Source: Arachnopeziza araneosa
Taxonomy: Eukaryota; Ascomycota; Leotiomycetes; Helotiales; Arachnopezizaceae
Direction: 5' to 3'
Assembly (NCBI GenBank): GCA_003988855.1
Contig: QYAI01000222.1
Coordinates: 1-33,247, forward strand
DNA length: 33,247 nucleotides
Shown: one piece after another, positions 20,119 through 29,915 of the stretch
Layout of the letters: each line of letters opens with the position of its first letter
Numbering within the stretch: position 1 is the stretch's first letter
Position numbers and translations under genes: made by a program
Notes under the pieces: model-generated
The model's database searches: none
The model's input: the letters and a program-made list of their open reading frames with translations, nothing else
What the model was told of the DNA's origin: nothing

Positions 20119-20148
20119 TATTTATATTCTATTGCGATGCTTCCTCTT
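20118..20148 (-). CDS. nad4L: NADH dehydrogenase subunit 4L, exon 2
   Basis: A 31-nt 3' exon encoding the last base of a Leu codon and then RGSIAIEYK with a TAA stop at 20118-20120. The stop shares its last base with the nad5 ATG. Joining to 21628 restores FYRLRGSIAIEYK, the standard nad4L end, and gives a total of 89 residues, the standard length. Too short to appear as an ORF. Confidence 0.93.
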
Positions 20149-21627
20149 CGTATTCCCCCTTTACCTTAGTAATTTTATATATTCCCTTAGGTTGGCTAGG
20201 GTAATTCCATAACTTTTAAGTTATGCCTGACTATATCTTAAGCAAATAATATATATTATATACTTTTTAATAAAAAGTATAGTTTATAACTATTAACCAA
20301 CCCACATTTAGTCGATGAACTGCGCACCATTAATTAAACTTTTGGTGTTTGGCTGCGGATGATCTATTTCATTTCTTCATACAAACCGTTTTTACCGTAC
20401 AACGAGTCATTACCTGTTCCATTAATTACATTACTGTATTAACTTGGTAGATTTGTCTTTAAGACTTTCCCGCAATTTGAAGGTTTTGCCATGTTAAAAC
20501 ATGACTAGATAGAGGTTTACTCTACCTTTTTTGATCTAATTTCTCTGTGCCGTCTATAACACTGTGATTATTCATAGCCTTATTTAAATAACGTAATGTC
20601 ATTCTTTTTTTTTAATTCTATAGTTTTTTTTAATCCTAATCCATTCTCATACAAATGTTCTTTATTTTTAATAATATACGCCGCATTTTTAAAATCTAAA
20701 TAGTTTAAATGTTTCGACCCTAGTATAGGGTGTTTATCAAAAAAAGGTATTATATATTCAATTATATGATCAAATTTTGTAACAATAAACTCAGATAAGT
20801 CACGTTTTTCATAATTTGTTACATATCCACACTTAAAAAGACTAGTAAAGTTTTCTAATAATAATTTATCTCTTGAAGGTTGAGCTATTGAAAACCGTAA
20901 CAAAGGATATAAATTATTTGTATTAGATTTTTGAATAGCAATAAAAAAGTTAGATTCTCCTGTAAAAAATCCTGCTACTCATTCGGGATACATATTGTTA
21001 AATTTAATAAAGTTTTCATTTTTTATACTTAGAGTTCTTGAATTAGTTATAGTAAATTCTTCTTTTAAATTTTTAGGTAAACCTGTGTTAAGTAAAGCTT
21101 TAATATTTACTATTTTTTCTATGCCTTCTAAGGTATTATGTTCTTTATTTGACATAAGTAAAACAATTTGTTTAAATAACAAATAGTCTGTATGTTTCTT
21201 TGTAATTAAAGGGTAATTATCAAAATGAGGAAGAATTACCTTAACTAAATCTTTTAAAGCACTAATTCTAAATTCTACCGACGAAGTATTCTTAAGTATA
21301 GATACATAACCTATATTACCGAAAAACTTTTTAATTGATTCTATTAATATTATATCTTTTTCATGCATTTTTAATTGAACTCTAGCTTGAATGTTTCATC
21401 CTGTTTTGTATCTAGGATTTTTTAGAATTGTAACTACAAAAGAACTCTCAGCATCGAAAAGTCCAGTAATATATCAAGAATTAAGTGAATAATTTACAGA
21501 TTGATTAGGATTATTATTAGACATTGTAGAATAAGGTCTTCCTATTATTTTATAGCTTAATTTATTTACGTTTTTATAATAAGTTGTATGACTACGGGAT
21601 AGACAGGATAAAATATGAGAAAAGTTT
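20149..21627 (-). other. Group I intron in nad4L
   Basis: 1,479 bp. The upstream exon ends in T (21628) and the intron ends in G (20149). Core boxes on the minus strand: P-like AATTGCGGGAAAG (about 20465-20478), R-like GTTCATCGACTAAATGTGGG (20301-20320) and S-like TAAGATATAGTCAGG (20226-20240). It encodes a LAGLIDADG protein fused to exon 1. It sits only 31 nt before the end of nad4L. Confidence 0.92.
20580..21627 (-). CDS. LAGLIDADG homing endonuclease fused to nad4L exon 1
   Basis: The frame runs from the nad4L ATG (21866) without a break into the intron, to TAA at 20580-20582; the fused product would be 428 residues. Two LAGLIDADG motifs are seen, WYITGLFDAESSF from about residue 131 and WVAGFFTGESNFF from about residue 296, each starting at a TGA Trp (21474, 20979). 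Between and after them are the KKHTDYLLFKQIVLLMSNKEH and KHLNYLDFKNAAYIIKNKEH repeats typical of this family. It is expected to be cut from the fusion by proteolysis and to act as a DNA endonuclease and/or maturase. Intact as far as the sequence shows. Confidence 0.93.
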
Positions 21628-21866
21628 AATCTATAAAATGCAACTAGAATACCTAAACCTATAGCCGACTCAGCACCGGCTATTGCTATAATGTATATAG
21701 CATATGTTTGGCCTAATATATCATCAAAGCTAAGTGAACTTATCAAAATTAAAAATGTAATAGCCAATAGCATTATTTCTATAGAAATAAGCATTAATAT
21801 TATATTTTTTCTATTTAAAACGAAACCTATAATTCCGATTAAAAAAAGTATTAAGGTTAAATTCAT
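21628..21866 (-). CDS. nad4L: NADH dehydrogenase subunit 4L, exon 1
   Basis: Small membrane subunit of complex I, N-terminal 79 codons and two bases of the next. It starts MNLTLILFLIGIIGFVLNRK, continues LMLISIEIMLLAITFLIL and ends YAIYIIAIAGAESAIGLGIL then VAFYR plus two bases of a Leu codon. The intron begins AAACTTTTC. Without splicing the frame enters the intron endonuclease. Confidence 0.95.
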
Positions 21867-22201
21867 TGTATATTTTTTTTTTCATAATTATATTAAAAGG
21901 CTTTATCTAAAGAAACTTAGTCTTCTCCTTTGTTTTTTTGTTAAAAAAGATTTTTTATTCTATTTAAAATAAAAAGTTAATATTTTTATAAGATAAATAA
22001 TATTTTTTATTGCTTCTTCCTCTACCAAAAGGATCATTTTTATCTAATTCTTTGGAAATAGTTTCTACTATTTTATTTCTTTTATTTTTTTAATTATTAT
22101 AACAACTTTTTTTATATATTATTTTTTTATAATGTCTAATAATATATAAAAAAAGAGGCAGATTACTATAAAACAATAAAGATGAACAGTAATTTATCAT
22201 C
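21867..22201. other. AT-rich spacer, cox2-nad4L
   Basis: No gene I can support. It is low-complexity AT sequence with long T runs. On the minus strand a 35-40 codon open stretch at about 21969-22092 ends in SKELDKNDPFGRGRSNKKYY and a short tail. It lacks an ATG start and I do not recognise it; it may be a gene remnant or chance. Confidence 0.5.
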
Positions 22202-22271
22202 AAAGAAGAAAAAGATTTGAACTCTTATAACTATTTATTTAAATAGTGCTTTACCATTAAGCAATCTTCTA
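22202..22271 (-). ncRNA. tRNA-like element 2 (cox2-nad4L junction)
   Basis: 70 nt. Acceptor TAGAAGA/TCTTCTT (6 of 7 pairs), D arm GCTT-AATGGTA-AAGC, T arm AAGAG-TTCAAAT-CTTTT. The anticodon arm can form only ACTAT/ATAGT with an 8-nt loop TTAAATAA, which holds no clear anticodon. It is very similar to the elements at 16450 and 25772 and surplus to a full tRNA set. Confidence 0.78.
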
Positions 22272-22333
22272 TATTATTATTTTATAAAAAAAATTTTATA
22301 ATAAACTTTAATTCAAGTAAACTTATATCTCTT

Positions 22334-22388
22334 TTTTTTTATTTGATTTCTACACCATTACTGTCGAAATTTTAGAATATATCTTTTT
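22334..22388. repeat. 55-bp direct repeat, copy 2 (after cox2)
   Basis: Identical to 12546-12600. Here it starts 40 bp past the cox2 stop and lies about 60 bp before tRNA-like element 2. It lacks the pairing arm that makes a hairpin in copy 1. Confidence 0.93.
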
Positions 22389-22427
22389 AACTAATAGTTA
22401 AAAACTGTATTTTTTTTTATAAAAATA

Positions 22428-23186
22428 TTATTGTTCTTCTAATCAAGTAAGAAATTTTTCGATTGAAACCGATTCTATTACTATAGGCATAGAACTATGT
22501 AAAATACCACATATTTCTGAACATTGTCCATAAAATGTACCTTCTCTATTTATAAGAACAGATACTTGATTTAATCTACCAGGGTAAGCATCACATTTAA
22601 TACCTAAGGCAGGACAAGCAAAAGAATGAATAACATCTGCTGCGGTTATTATGAATCTTACATGTGTTAATTCTGGAAGAATAACTCTATTATCTACTTC
22701 TAACATTCTTAATGCTCCATCCTCTAAATCCGATTCTGGTACTAAATAAGAATCAAACTCTATAAATTCATCATCCGAATTTAAAAAATCAGGATATTGA
22801 TAACTTCAATATCATTGATGACCTTCTGCTAATACTGACATAGCTGGATCACTTACTTCATCCATTAAATATAATAATTTAAATGAAGGAAAAGCAATTA
22901 GTATTAAAATTAATGCTGGTGTAATTGTTCATATTAATTCTATTAATGTTCCATGATTTAAATATTTGTGCGATATTGGTGATTTAATACTTGTATAATT
23001 TCTTACAATAGATATCATGATTCAACCTACACCAAACAGTATAATAACTAAATAAAACATAATATTATCGTGTAATTCTACTAGTCCTTCCATTTGTGGA
23101 GTAGCACTATCTTGAAAATAAAGACCTCAGGGTCTAGGGGTATCACAATCATTAAAAAATATAATTGAACTTATATAGTTTATCAT
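22428..23186 (-). CDS. cox2: Cytochrome c oxidase subunit 2
   Basis: Electron-entry subunit of complex IV. 252 residues from ATG at 23186 to TAA at 22428-22430. Two N-terminal membrane helices come first, after the start MINYISSIIFFNDCDTPRPW. The motif GHQWYWSYQYPDF and the CuA site follow: His about 187 in VIHSFACPALG, then Cys 222, Cys 226 and His 230 in GQCSEICGILHSSM. A TGA Trp at 22443 lies four codons before the stop, giving the usual end KFLTWLEEQ. Confidence 0.97.
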
Positions 23187-23666
23187 TTTTTTTTATTCTT
23201 TTTTTTTTCAAAAATTTTATTAAATTAGTCTTATGATATTTATATACTTTAATATAAATATATATTTGAAAACCGCTAAATAGTGAGTACTACCTTATAA
23301 CAAAATATAAAATAGTACAAATTTTTTTGTAAAGTTATTTATATTACAATATAAATCCAACAATGAATCCATAATTTGTCCGAGGACCGTTATAAGAAAA
23401 CCACCTATTCTAGGAAGGATTACCCTAAGGCGCGCTATTTTACATCCGATTAAATAAAACTAACATTATTTTAATGATTTATATTAAAAAATCTGTTGTA
23501 AAATACAAGGGTTATATTAAAAACACTTACTACATAGTATAAAGCAAGGCTTGTATTTATAAGAATTAAAACATATAATTCGTTTTAATTATTATTATTA
23601 TATATAATAAGACTTATTATATACATTTCAATATATTATTTTTAAGACTAAAAATAATAATTGGTC
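23187..23666. other. nad3-cox2 spacer with a GC-rich island
   Basis: 480 bp without a recognised gene. Mostly AT-rich, but about 23350-23455 is GC-richer. On the minus strand it contains TAGCGCGCCTTAGGGTAATC, then TTCCTAGAATAGG and ACGGTCCTCGGACAAATTAT; a short stem GTCC/GGAC is possible. It is not a tRNA as far as I can fold it. It may be a structured cox2 leader or a processing signal. Confidence 0.5.
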
Positions 23667-24077
23667 TTAAGAAATCGTTAAAGGTAATATTATAGTTTTT
23701 TTATATTTAAATCACGTATAGGTTTGTCTACTATCTATTTTTAATGCATTTTTACCTAATTCAAATGCAAATCCTAATGTTAAAACTAAAAAAAATATTA
23801 ACATAATAACTAAACCATATATACTATTTGTGTATGCACTTACTATGTAAGGATATACTAAAAGAATTTCTAAATCAAATAATAAAAATAAAAGTGCAAA
23901 TATAAAAAAAGATATACTAAATTGTGTTCTATTTTGACCTAAAAAAGAATGAAAACCACATTCAAAAACACTATCTTTTTCTCCATAAGGATTGTGCGGA
24001 GCAAATATAAAATTAACTGCTAATAATATAATTGCTAATATAGGTATAAAAAAAAAGAAAAAAGTAGTACTTGTCAT
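23667..24077 (-). CDS. nad3: NADH dehydrogenase subunit 3
   Basis: Membrane subunit of complex I at the quinone-site hinge. 136 residues from ATG at 24077 to TAA at 23667-23669. It has a hydrophobic N-terminus and the conserved loop PYGEKDSVFECGFHSFLGQN with its Cys, then FLLFDLEILLVYPY and ELGKNALKIDSRQTYT. A TGA at 23712 is read as Trp and adds 15 residues to the ORF seen with the standard code. Its ATG directly abuts the nad2 TAA. Confidence 0.96.
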
Positions 24078-25769
24078 TTAAGAATTAAATAATATTAGCG
24101 ATAATATGTTAGCCATATTTAATCACTCCTGAGGTATTAAAATAAATAAAAGTATTATTAATGTTAAGATAGAAATAGTTATAGTTAAATAACTAGATAA
24201 TTTTATATCTTTAGTACTTAAATTTAATTCCTCTATAAAAGTTTCCTCTTTAACTATGTTTGCATCCATTTCAACATTAGATAGTTTTGAATTAATTACG
24301 TAATCTGTTTTATCAAAATAAACTTGTTTTATAATATTTAAATAATAAACAGCACTAATTACACTAGTTAGTATAGCAACTAGTGTTAAAAAAATATAAC
24401 CACTATCTAAAGCAGCACTTAATACCATCTGTTTTGCAAAAAATCCTATAAGAGGGGGTATACCTACAAAAGAAAATATTGTAATCGTAAAACTTAAAGA
24501 TAAGACAGGGTTAATATAAAAATAACCTTTCAATTGACTTATAAGTTGTATAGGTGAATTATTTTTTTCTGACAATTCTTTATGCTCATCACTATTATTT
24601 ACATAAAAATAAAAAGAATACCCTATACTAATTAGTATAATAAACGCATTTAAGTTACTTATTGAATATTGCATTAAATAAAATACAAAAGCTTGTATTG
24701 ATTCTATACTATTTATACTTAAAGCTAATAATATGAAACCTATATGGCTAATTGTACTATATGCAAATAATCTTTTTATTCTAGATTGAGATAAACCTAG
24801 TACTGATCCAATGATTAGTGATAATAAAGAGCTAACTAATAAACTAATAGTTCAAGTAAATTCAAAATTAAATAAAGAATTACTTGTGTAATGAACTAAT
24901 TCTAATAAAAAAATAAATATAGAAATTTTAGCTACTATTGCTACAAAAGTTGTAACTATTGTAGGTATAGCATCATAAACACCCGGAGATCAAAAATGGA
25001 AAGGAGCAGCACTAATTTTAAATAAAAAGCCTACGCTTAGTATCAATAAGGAATAGTTTATATAATCCGGTTTATATGAATATAGAATATTGTTATTCGT
25101 TTCGTTAGCAAGATCACTTAAACTAGTAATTACGTATAACCCATCTAGATTAGTTGTACCTGAGTTTGAGTAAAGTAAACTACTTCCCAGTAATATAAAA
25201 CAAGAACTTAAACCACCTAATAAAAAATAAGTAAGACCACCCGATGTAGCTAATTCTGAATTTCTATATATTGTACTAAGTAAATACAATCCATAACTTT
25301 GTAGCTCAATAGATAAAAATATTGAAACTAAATCACTACTTGATACTAAAAATACTGCACCACATACGATAAATAATAATATTAAAGGATATTCTATAAT
25401 TTTAAACTGTTCTCCCATTTTATTTAATATTTTTGTTTTATTGAATATAAATTCATATGAAAATAGTTTATTTATAGACGAATATTTTTTTAATCAAATT
25501 CTTCTAGGGTAAAAAGCAGTTAATTGGATAATAATCATACAAATAAAAAAAATAAAAATCTGAAATATTTGTGTTAAACCTGTTGCATGAAATAGACCCC
25601 CATATAAAGCAATACCTTTGTTTAAAGGTGTGATAAATAAACTAATAAAAGCATTAATAGAAGAATATAGTAATATAAGTATAGCTACACGATTATAAAG
25701 TATAGATTTATCTCGTCTGAGAGTGACGGCGTTCGATAGTAATAATAAAAATATTGAAATAATTAACAT
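24078..25769 (-). CDS. nad2: NADH dehydrogenase subunit 2
   Basis: Antiporter-like membrane subunit of complex I. 563 residues from ATG at 25769 to TAA at 24078-24080. Visible blocks: MLIISIFLLLLSNAVTLRRD; FLSIELQSYGLYLLSTIYRN; KISAAPFHFWSPGVYDAIPT with the conserved Lys and a TGA Trp; RLFAYSTISHIGFILLALS; and FSFVGIPPLIGFFAKQMVLS. TGA Trp codons (25494, 24990, 24123) cut it into fragments under the standard code. The stop abuts the nad3 start with no spacer, so the pair is translated from one mRNA. Confidence 0.96.
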
Positions 25770-25771
25770 AA

Positions 25772-25841
25772 AAAGAAGAAAAAGACTTAAACTTTTATAA
25801 CTATAAAAAAAAATAGTGCTTTATCATTAAGCTATCTTCTT
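25772..25841 (-). ncRNA. tRNA-like element 3 (atp6-nad2 junction)
   Basis: 70 nt, ending 2 bp before the nad2 ATG. Acceptor AAGAAGA/TCTTCTT is a perfect 7 bp, the D arm is GCTT-AATGATA-AAGC and the T arm is AAAAG-TTTAAGT-CTTTT. The anticodon arm is ACTAT/ATAGT around eight T residues, so it cannot decode. A cut at its 3' end would leave nad2 mRNA with almost no leader. Confidence 0.78.
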
Positions 25842-26114
25842 AGTTTTTTATGTAAAGCCAAAATAATTAATACTGATAATACGGTGTAAACACTATACCT
25901 AAAATAAAAACTTTATAGATTAACAGGGATTAAAATAACAACTAATAAACATATTTCTATATTAAAACCCTTTATGTTAGATATTATTAATTAATAAAAT
26001 TATTTAATATATTAATATAAAATTTTATAGTTATTAGTATACCCACTTAGGTTAATATAAATCTTTATATACTTAATAACATATTGTTATTAATAATATA
26101 ATTAAATTATTTTA

Positions 26115-26891
26115 TTAATGTAAATCTAACGCATCTTTTATGTATGAACTTGTCAATACCACAAAAACTTGAGCTTGTATAAATGCAATAGCTAATTCTA
26201 AACCAGAAAATGCTATTATAAAAGATAAAGGTATTAATCCTAAAAAGAAGAATACAAACCCACTAGTCATAATATTATAAGTGAAACCTGATAAAATATT
26301 TAATAACATGTGACCACTAAGTATATTAGCACCTAATCTAAGACCCAAAGAAACATTTCTAGATAAATATGAAATGAACTCTATTAACACTAATAAAGGT
26401 AATAAAGCTAATGGACAACCAGCGGGTACAAATAAAGAAAAGAATTCTAAACCGTGTTTTTGAAATCCTAGTATTGTAGCACCTAAAACTACTGTAAAAC
26501 TAAGTGAAAATGTAAAAGCAAAATGACTAGTTGATGCGAAACTATAAGGTACCATACCTATTAAATTATTAACTAATATAAATATAAATAAAGTATAAAT
26601 AAAAGGAAAATAAATTTGTCCTTTTTTAGAGTTTATTTGATTTGTAACAATACTATGTAAAGTAGCATATATTGATTCTTGACTTATAGATCAATTATTG
26701 CTTAAAACTTTGTTGTAGTTAGTTGCTAAAAGATTAGAAAACAATACTAATAAAGTACCTATTGTTAAATAGAAACCAATATTAGTAAGAGATATGTGTA
26801 AATTACCAAGTATAGGAGCGTCTAAACTTAAAAAATTTCTTATTTCGAATTGATCTAATGGACTAGTAATAAAAGTATATAATTTTGTCAT
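26115..26891 (-). CDS. atp6: ATP synthase subunit a
   Basis: Membrane subunit of the Fo motor that forms the proton half-channels. 258 residues from ATG at 26891 to TAA at 26115-26117. The start MTKLYTFITSPLDQFEIRNF is typical, and NNLIGMVPYSFASTSHFAFT and SRNVSLGLRLGANILSGHML carry the essential Arg. A TGA at 26691 is Trp. In most Pezizomycotina atp8 lies just upstream; here nad1 ends 58 bp upstream and no atp8 is found. Confidence 0.97.
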
Positions 26892-26949
26892 AATTTAAAA
26901 AATTTTTTTTTGAAGTAATTAAAACTATATATATAGAAATGATATTAGT

Positions 26950-28032
26950 TTATAATAAACTAATATTGCTAGGTATAAATTCAAAACTATATAGAATACA
27001 AGGAATTAAAATAACAAAAGCAACAACAATAGGTAATAAAATAGTTCAGCAAAAAGACATTAATTGATCAAAACGTATTCTAGGAAATGAAGCTCTAACT
27101 CATATAAAAACAAAAATCATAATACAAGATTTAACACCTAAAGATAAACCATATAATAATCCTTCTATTAAAGGATCTGAAAATAAACTATCGTTATGTA
27201 AATTATTGATGTAATAATCGAAATCAAAATATTGTATTATTCAAAATAAAGATATATAATTGTATAGATAACCACCTAAAAATAAAATGCTAGATAATAT
27301 ACAAATTAAAACAATACTAGCATATTCGGCTAAAAAAAAAAAAACAAAAATAACAGCAGCATGTTCTGTCATAAAACCACTAACAAGTTCGGATTCAGCC
27401 TCAGCTAAATCAAAAGGAGCTCTATTAGTTTCAGCTATAGATCCTATAAAAAATATAATAAAAACAGGAAATAAAGGTATTATAAATCATATAGCTCTTT
27501 GAGCTTCAATAATAACCGTAATATTTAAGCTCCCTGTTAACATTACTACAAGTAATATAGCAGAACTTAAAATTAATTCATAACTTATTAACTGTGCTGT
27601 ACTTCTAAGTGAACCAAGGAAAGCATATTTACTATTAGCACTTCAACCTGCTAACAATATACCATATGTAGCTAAAGAAGAAACTGCTAACATGTAAAGT
27701 ATACCTAAATTTAAATCACTTAAAGCTAAACCGGGACCATAGGGTATAACTAAATAACCTAATAATGAGAATATTAATGTTATAATAGGACCAAGAAAAA
27801 ATAAAACAATATTAGCCTGCGTAGGTGACACATATTCTTTTAAAAGAAGCTTTAAAGCATCAGCAAAAGCTTGTAAAAGTCCATAATACCCCACCATATT
27901 AGGACCTAATCTTCTTTGCATACTAGCCATTGTCTTTCTTTCTGCTACAGTTACATATGCAACAGTTAATAGAACAGGCACGCTTATTAATAAAACTTCT
28001 ATAATGGAAATTATTGTAGGTATATAGATCAT
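26950..28032 (-). CDS. nad1: NADH dehydrogenase subunit 1
   Basis: Quinone-site membrane subunit of complex I. 360 residues from ATG at 28032 to TAA at 26950-26952. It shows VAYVTVAERKTMASMQRRLG and GPNMVGYYGLLQAFADALKL near the start, then IAETNRAPFDLAEAESELVS, the acidic quinone-site loop, and RIRFDQLMSFCWTILLPIVV near the end. A TGA at 27643 is Trp. It has no intron, although this gene often has them in fungi. Confidence 0.97.
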
Positions 28033-28231
28033 ATTTATTTTATTACAAAAATTTTTTCAATACATATAAAAATATTTTTTTATCTTTATTGTATATAAAA
28101 ATTATATTAAAAATAACCATATAACATATTAAATTATGTTAATATAAGTTATCTATTATTAATTATTATGATTATTAGTATGTATAATTTTACCAAATAG
28201 ACAAAAAAAAATACAAAAAGAGTAAAATCGT

Positions 28232-28302
28232 ATTCTCATCCAAGATTTGAACTTGGACCTAGATATTAGAAGTATCCTGCTCTACCATTAAGCTAATAAG
28301 AG
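28232..28302 (-). tRNA. trnR(tct): tRNA-Arg (TCT)
   Basis: Acceptor CTCTTAT/ATGAGAA with a C-A mismatch at the first pair, anticodon stem GGATA/TATCT, loop CTTCTAA, anticodon TCT. Confidence 0.93.
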
Positions 28303-28399
28303 TAATAAAAAAGAATGTATTCTTTTTTAATTATTGTTTTATAATTAAAATTAATTATTATTATAATAAAACCATTTTTTTTTTAATCAGGTCAAAGCT

Positions 28400-28470
28400 A
28401 TACATGTATAAGATTTGAACTTACATTATTGTAGCCGTAATACAATGCTCTACCATTAAGCTAACACGCA
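28400..28470 (-). tRNA. trnR(acg): tRNA-Arg (ACG)
   Basis: Acceptor TGCGTGT/ACATGTA with G-T pairs, anticodon stem TTGTA/TACAA, loop TTACGGC, anticodon ACG (CGN arginine). Confidence 0.93.
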
Positions 28471-28534
28471 TAAAAATAAATACTTATTTACATAAAAAAG
28501 ATGTCTAAAAAATATTGTATAATCTAGTATTTTA

Positions 28535-28606
28535 AGAGATAGGGAGGAATCGAACCCCTTATTTAAGATCTGCAATCAAAACGTAGAACCATCTACAACC
28601 TATCTC
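28535..28606 (-). tRNA. trnC(gca): tRNA-Cys (GCA)
   Basis: Acceptor GAGATAG/CTATCTC, D stem TGTAG/CTACG, loop TTGCAGA, anticodon GCA. The anticodon stem pairs poorly (two T-T oppositions). Confidence 0.9.
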
Positions 28607-28717
28607 TGTATATATATATAGTAATTATATTTAAATATATTATAATAAATATATATAAATTACTAATTACTAGTATATACAATACCTAAAACCTACTTTT
28701 TACAATATAAAAAGTTA

Positions 28718-29881
28718 TTAACTATTATTATTGTTAATATTTTTTTTATTAACCTCGATTTGTATAAATTCTATTCTAGAAAGTAAAAGTGTTGATCTAG
28801 CTTCAGATCTAATTTTAGTTCTATTTAATTCTTCTAAATCACTCATTATTTTAGCTTTTAACCTAAAATCGTAATCAGTAGCAGGTGTTTCAGGTATTTT
28901 GGATAATGCATTTTGGGCAAAACTAATTTTTTTAATCATAAATTCTTGAAGTTTTAAATTATTATTTCTTTGTTCTATAGCAGTTTCTAAATCCATTCTT
29001 TTAAATTGGTTTAAAATATGTGTATTATAGTCAATATGTTGACATATCTCGTCCCGTATAGGTACTTCACCCCCAGGTACATTAAATCCTGGACCAGGAT
29101 TAACTTTTTTAGGAAAAAAAACATCAGCTGGGTCTAAACCAGGATAAACTTTTTTTCAAATTGAAAGAGGTGGTTCTGTAGTTTGTGGCATAGCAGGAGG
29201 AGTTTCCTCTGTAGGTTTAAAACCTTCATAAAAAGGGTGAGCTTTTCTGTTTATACCTTTTCCTTTACCTAAAGGTTTATTATCATCATCTATACCTTCC
29301 GCTTTTTCTACATTATTATTACCAAAATAATTAGGATGTGATTCTAAGTCTACACCTTTTCCTTTATCTAAAGATTTACCTGAATTATTTTTATCATTAT
29401 CATCATCATCTATATCCATATTCATAGGATTGTACAATTTTGGTTTAAAATCACTTAAATTAGTATCATAACCCATTTTATGTCTATCTAAACCAAACAA
29501 TAATTGATGTAAATTAAAATTAAATTTTTTTGTGTCTAAATACAAAGAAAATAAATCTTTAAGACAAGTATTACAAGTTCAACTTAAGACTCCAATACTA
29601 AAGTTACCAAAAAAATCCCCTCATTCTATATATATACCCCCTGAGTATAAATATTTACAAAAAGCCGCGAAAATACATGTAAAAATTACACCTAATAATT
29701 TAGCTAAAGTAAAAGAATAAAGCATTTTTCTAACGAATTTTGTAATAGCAAGAAAAATTTTTTTAATTCTATTTAGTATAAGATTAAATAGCTCTGAGTA
29801 AACTATGTATTTAGAACAGAATCTTAGATTCTGTATTTGTTTAATAATTTTTTTTATATAATCGATCACCATAATAATCAT
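28718..29881 (-). CDS. Unknown 387-residue ORF between atp9 and tRNA-Cys
   Basis: I do not recognise this protein by function. ATG at 29881, TAA at 28718-28720; TGA codons at 29621, 29579 and 29156 are read as Trp, so it looks like three pieces under the standard code. The N-terminus (about 1-110) has two hydrophobic segments. A very acidic, low-complexity stretch follows (DIDDDDNDKNN). Two copies of a motif, LDKGKGVDLESHPNYFG and LGKGKGINRKAHPFYEG, lie about 30 residues apart. A Pro-rich part comes next, and a charged C-terminus of about 95 residues that could form a coiled coil. Similar KGKG-type hypothetical ORFs are, from memory, known in other ascomycete mtDNAs; I cannot check. No endonuclease or polymerase motif. 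The long frame with TGA as Trp argues that it is real. Confidence 0.7.
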
Positions 29882-29915
29882 TTTTTATATTTTATATTTT
29901 ATATTTACTTTATTA

